64,000 nt of DNA. Origin: Pseudomonas asiatica (GTDB taxonomy: Bacteria; Pseudomonadota; Gammaproteobacteria; Pseudomonadales; Pseudomonadaceae). Location of the stretch: contig NZ_CP157874.1 in the NCBI RefSeq assembly GCF_040214835.1, positions 4,676,501 through 4,740,500 of the forward strand, read 5' to 3'. How positions within the stretch are numbered: position 1 is the first letter of the stretch; each line of letters begins with the position of its first letter. Under the pieces are notes generated by a model. The model saw only the letters and a program-made list of their open reading frames with translations. It was not told where the DNA came from and did not search any database. Positions 63,009 to 64,000 of this stretch are shown one piece after another. The translations under genes were made by a program, and so were the position numbers.

Positions 63009-63739
63009 CGCGGCTCACGGCGCTGGTACCAGGTGGCCATCAGCACCAGTACCAGCAACACCCCGCCCAGCACCGCCGAAGAGCCGACCGTGCCGAAGTC
63101 CAGGCCGCCCTTCTCGTGGGGCTTGGTGAGGAAGTCGCCCAAGGTGGCGCCGAACGGGCGGGTAAGCACGAACGCAACCCAGAACAACACCACGCCAGGG
63201 ATGCGTGTCCAGTAGCGGGCCACCACTACCAAGGCGATGGCACTGCCGATCAACAGTGCGCCACCGGCAAAACCGAGCCCCGAGTCATCGGCCAGGTAAT
63301 CGCCCAGCGCCGTGCCGAGTGTGTTGGAAAACAGGATCGCCACCCAGTAGAACAATTCGCCCGTGCGGTTCTTGATGCGGGTGACATCCAGCGGGTTGCC
63401 GCTCAGGCGCCATACCAGGAAGGTCAGCAGCAGAATGCCGATGAGGATGGCCGAACCCGCGGCGTAGCCCAGGCCCAGGGTGCGGTCCATGAAGTCGGAC
63501 ATGGTGGTGCCGGCGGTGCTGGTGGAGAGGATCACCAGCCAGTACAGCATCGGGTGGTAGCGGCGCGAGTACAGCTGGCCGAGCAAGGTCAGCAGGAACA
63601 CGCTGATCAGCAGCAGCGAGCTGAGGGCATAGCCGATGTTCAGGGTCATCGACAGCAAATCACCCGCCGTTTCGCCAAGGGTGGTAGCGCAGATCTTCAT
63701 GACCCAGAAGGCCAAGGTGATTTGCGGAAGTTTGTTCAT
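62987..63739 (-). CDS. DUF347-repeat membrane protein (COG4705-like)
   Basis: A 250-residue inner-membrane protein with about eight hydrophobic segments. It has four internal repeats, each with a short T/S-x-G...D motif: TLGETAGD, AGTTMSD, TLGTALGD and PFGATLGD. This is the DUF347 pattern. The start at 63739 is preferred to an upstream extension. Its 3' end overlaps the 3' end of fic by 22 bp, on the opposite strand. Transport of a cation has been suggested for the family; function here unknown. Confidence 0.87.
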   Translation of the reverse strand: MNKLPQITLAFWVMKICATTLGETAGDLLSMTLNIGYALSSLLLISVFLLTLLGQLYSRRYHPMLYWLVILSTSTAGTTMSDFMDRTLGLGYAAGSAILIGILLLTFLVWRLSGNPLDVTRIKNRTGELFYWVAILFSNTLGTALGDYLADDSGLGFAGGALLIGSAIALVVVARYWTRIPGVVLFWVAFVLTRPFGATLGDFLTKPHEKGGLDFGTVGSSAVLGGVLLVLVLMATWYQRREPRQALEMS

Positions 63740-63852
63740 TGTTGTGCCGCTCCGGTTTGAGGTGCGGCGATGGTGCTGAGCAGCATTTGAAAAATCGGTT
63801 GGTGATGTATGAAAAATGCGTTGAACAGCCTTCAATGACAGATTTTTCATCC

Positions 63853-63972
63853 TTAACGCCCCATTAATTCCACCCCCTCAAGCTGCAATGGCTGGCAGAA
63901 CGTCGGCGCATGGGCAGACACATCCTGAGCCAGAACCGCTGCCAGAGCCCCAAGATGCGCGCCAATATATAT
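63853..63972 (-). pseudogene. C-terminal remnant of a truncated gene
   Basis: On the minus strand a GC-rich frame of about 36 codons (..VLAQDVSAHAPTFCQPLQL..) ends with TAA at 63853-63855. Upstream it meets a TAG at 63973-63975 just inside an AT-rich stretch (63964-64000). Codon use looks like real Pseudomonas protein, but no start fits. I read it as the tail of a gene cut by an insertion or deletion. I do not recognise the family. Confidence 0.35.
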
Positions 63973-64000
63973 CTAATTATTCGATTTTTAAACGCTATTA

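Overview
The window looks like chromosome of a Pseudomonas putida-group species. The reasons are high GC, dense P. putida-type REP palindromes, a PhaG transacylase, the algU-mucA-mucB-mucD block without mucC, and gene neighbourhoods that match my recollection of P. putida (from memory, not checked). About 60 protein genes and one tRNA are supported. Start sites were chosen from family length, signal peptides and Shine-Dalgarno spacing.

Layout. 1-5.8 kb: the 3' end of a Lon protease gene, a chagasin-like lipoprotein, cmoAB (tRNA wobble cmo5U), a small exported protein and a metal-type two-component pair. 5.9-18.8 kb: a core housekeeping block, mostly on the minus strand: pdxJ, recO, era, rnc, lepB, lepA, mucD, mucB, mucA, algU, with nadB divergent and ygfX-sdhE beyond it. 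18.9-20.7 kb: ygfZ and an HDOD gene. 20.8-28.5 kb: a tricarboxylate uptake system, with the TctDE two-component system divergent from the opdH porin, tctCBA and an AbrB-like membrane protein. 28.6-37.9 kb: ung, a HIBCH-like hydrolase, rsuA, phaG (links fatty-acid synthesis to PHA), tRNA-Gly, a SulP transporter, a glycerophosphodiesterase and a DUF4917/SIR2-like protein.

38.1-52.2 kb: a complete Tad/Flp pilus locus of 14 co-directional, tightly packed genes from flp to tadD. An AraC-type regulator with a degenerate receiver domain is divergent from flp. Paired direct repeats lie in the shared intergenic region. The locus includes an unusual AAA+ ATPase gene. 52.2-64 kb: a methyltransferase, a TPM-domain membrane protein, BglX, then DctB/DctD followed by a dicarboxylate/2-oxoglutarate permease with an excellent sigma-54 promoter. 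A Fic-domain gene follows, preceded by three exact-period 34-bp palindromic units. The last gene is a four-repeat DUF347 membrane protein, and then an abrupt AT-rich junction truncates a gene remnant at the right edge.

Signals most worth a second look: the Fic operator array, the Tad locus with its regulator and repeats, the TctD-type operator, the DUF4917 protein, the two near-identical composite REP elements, and the right-edge junction. I see no CRISPR array, insertion sequence, prophage or rRNA.
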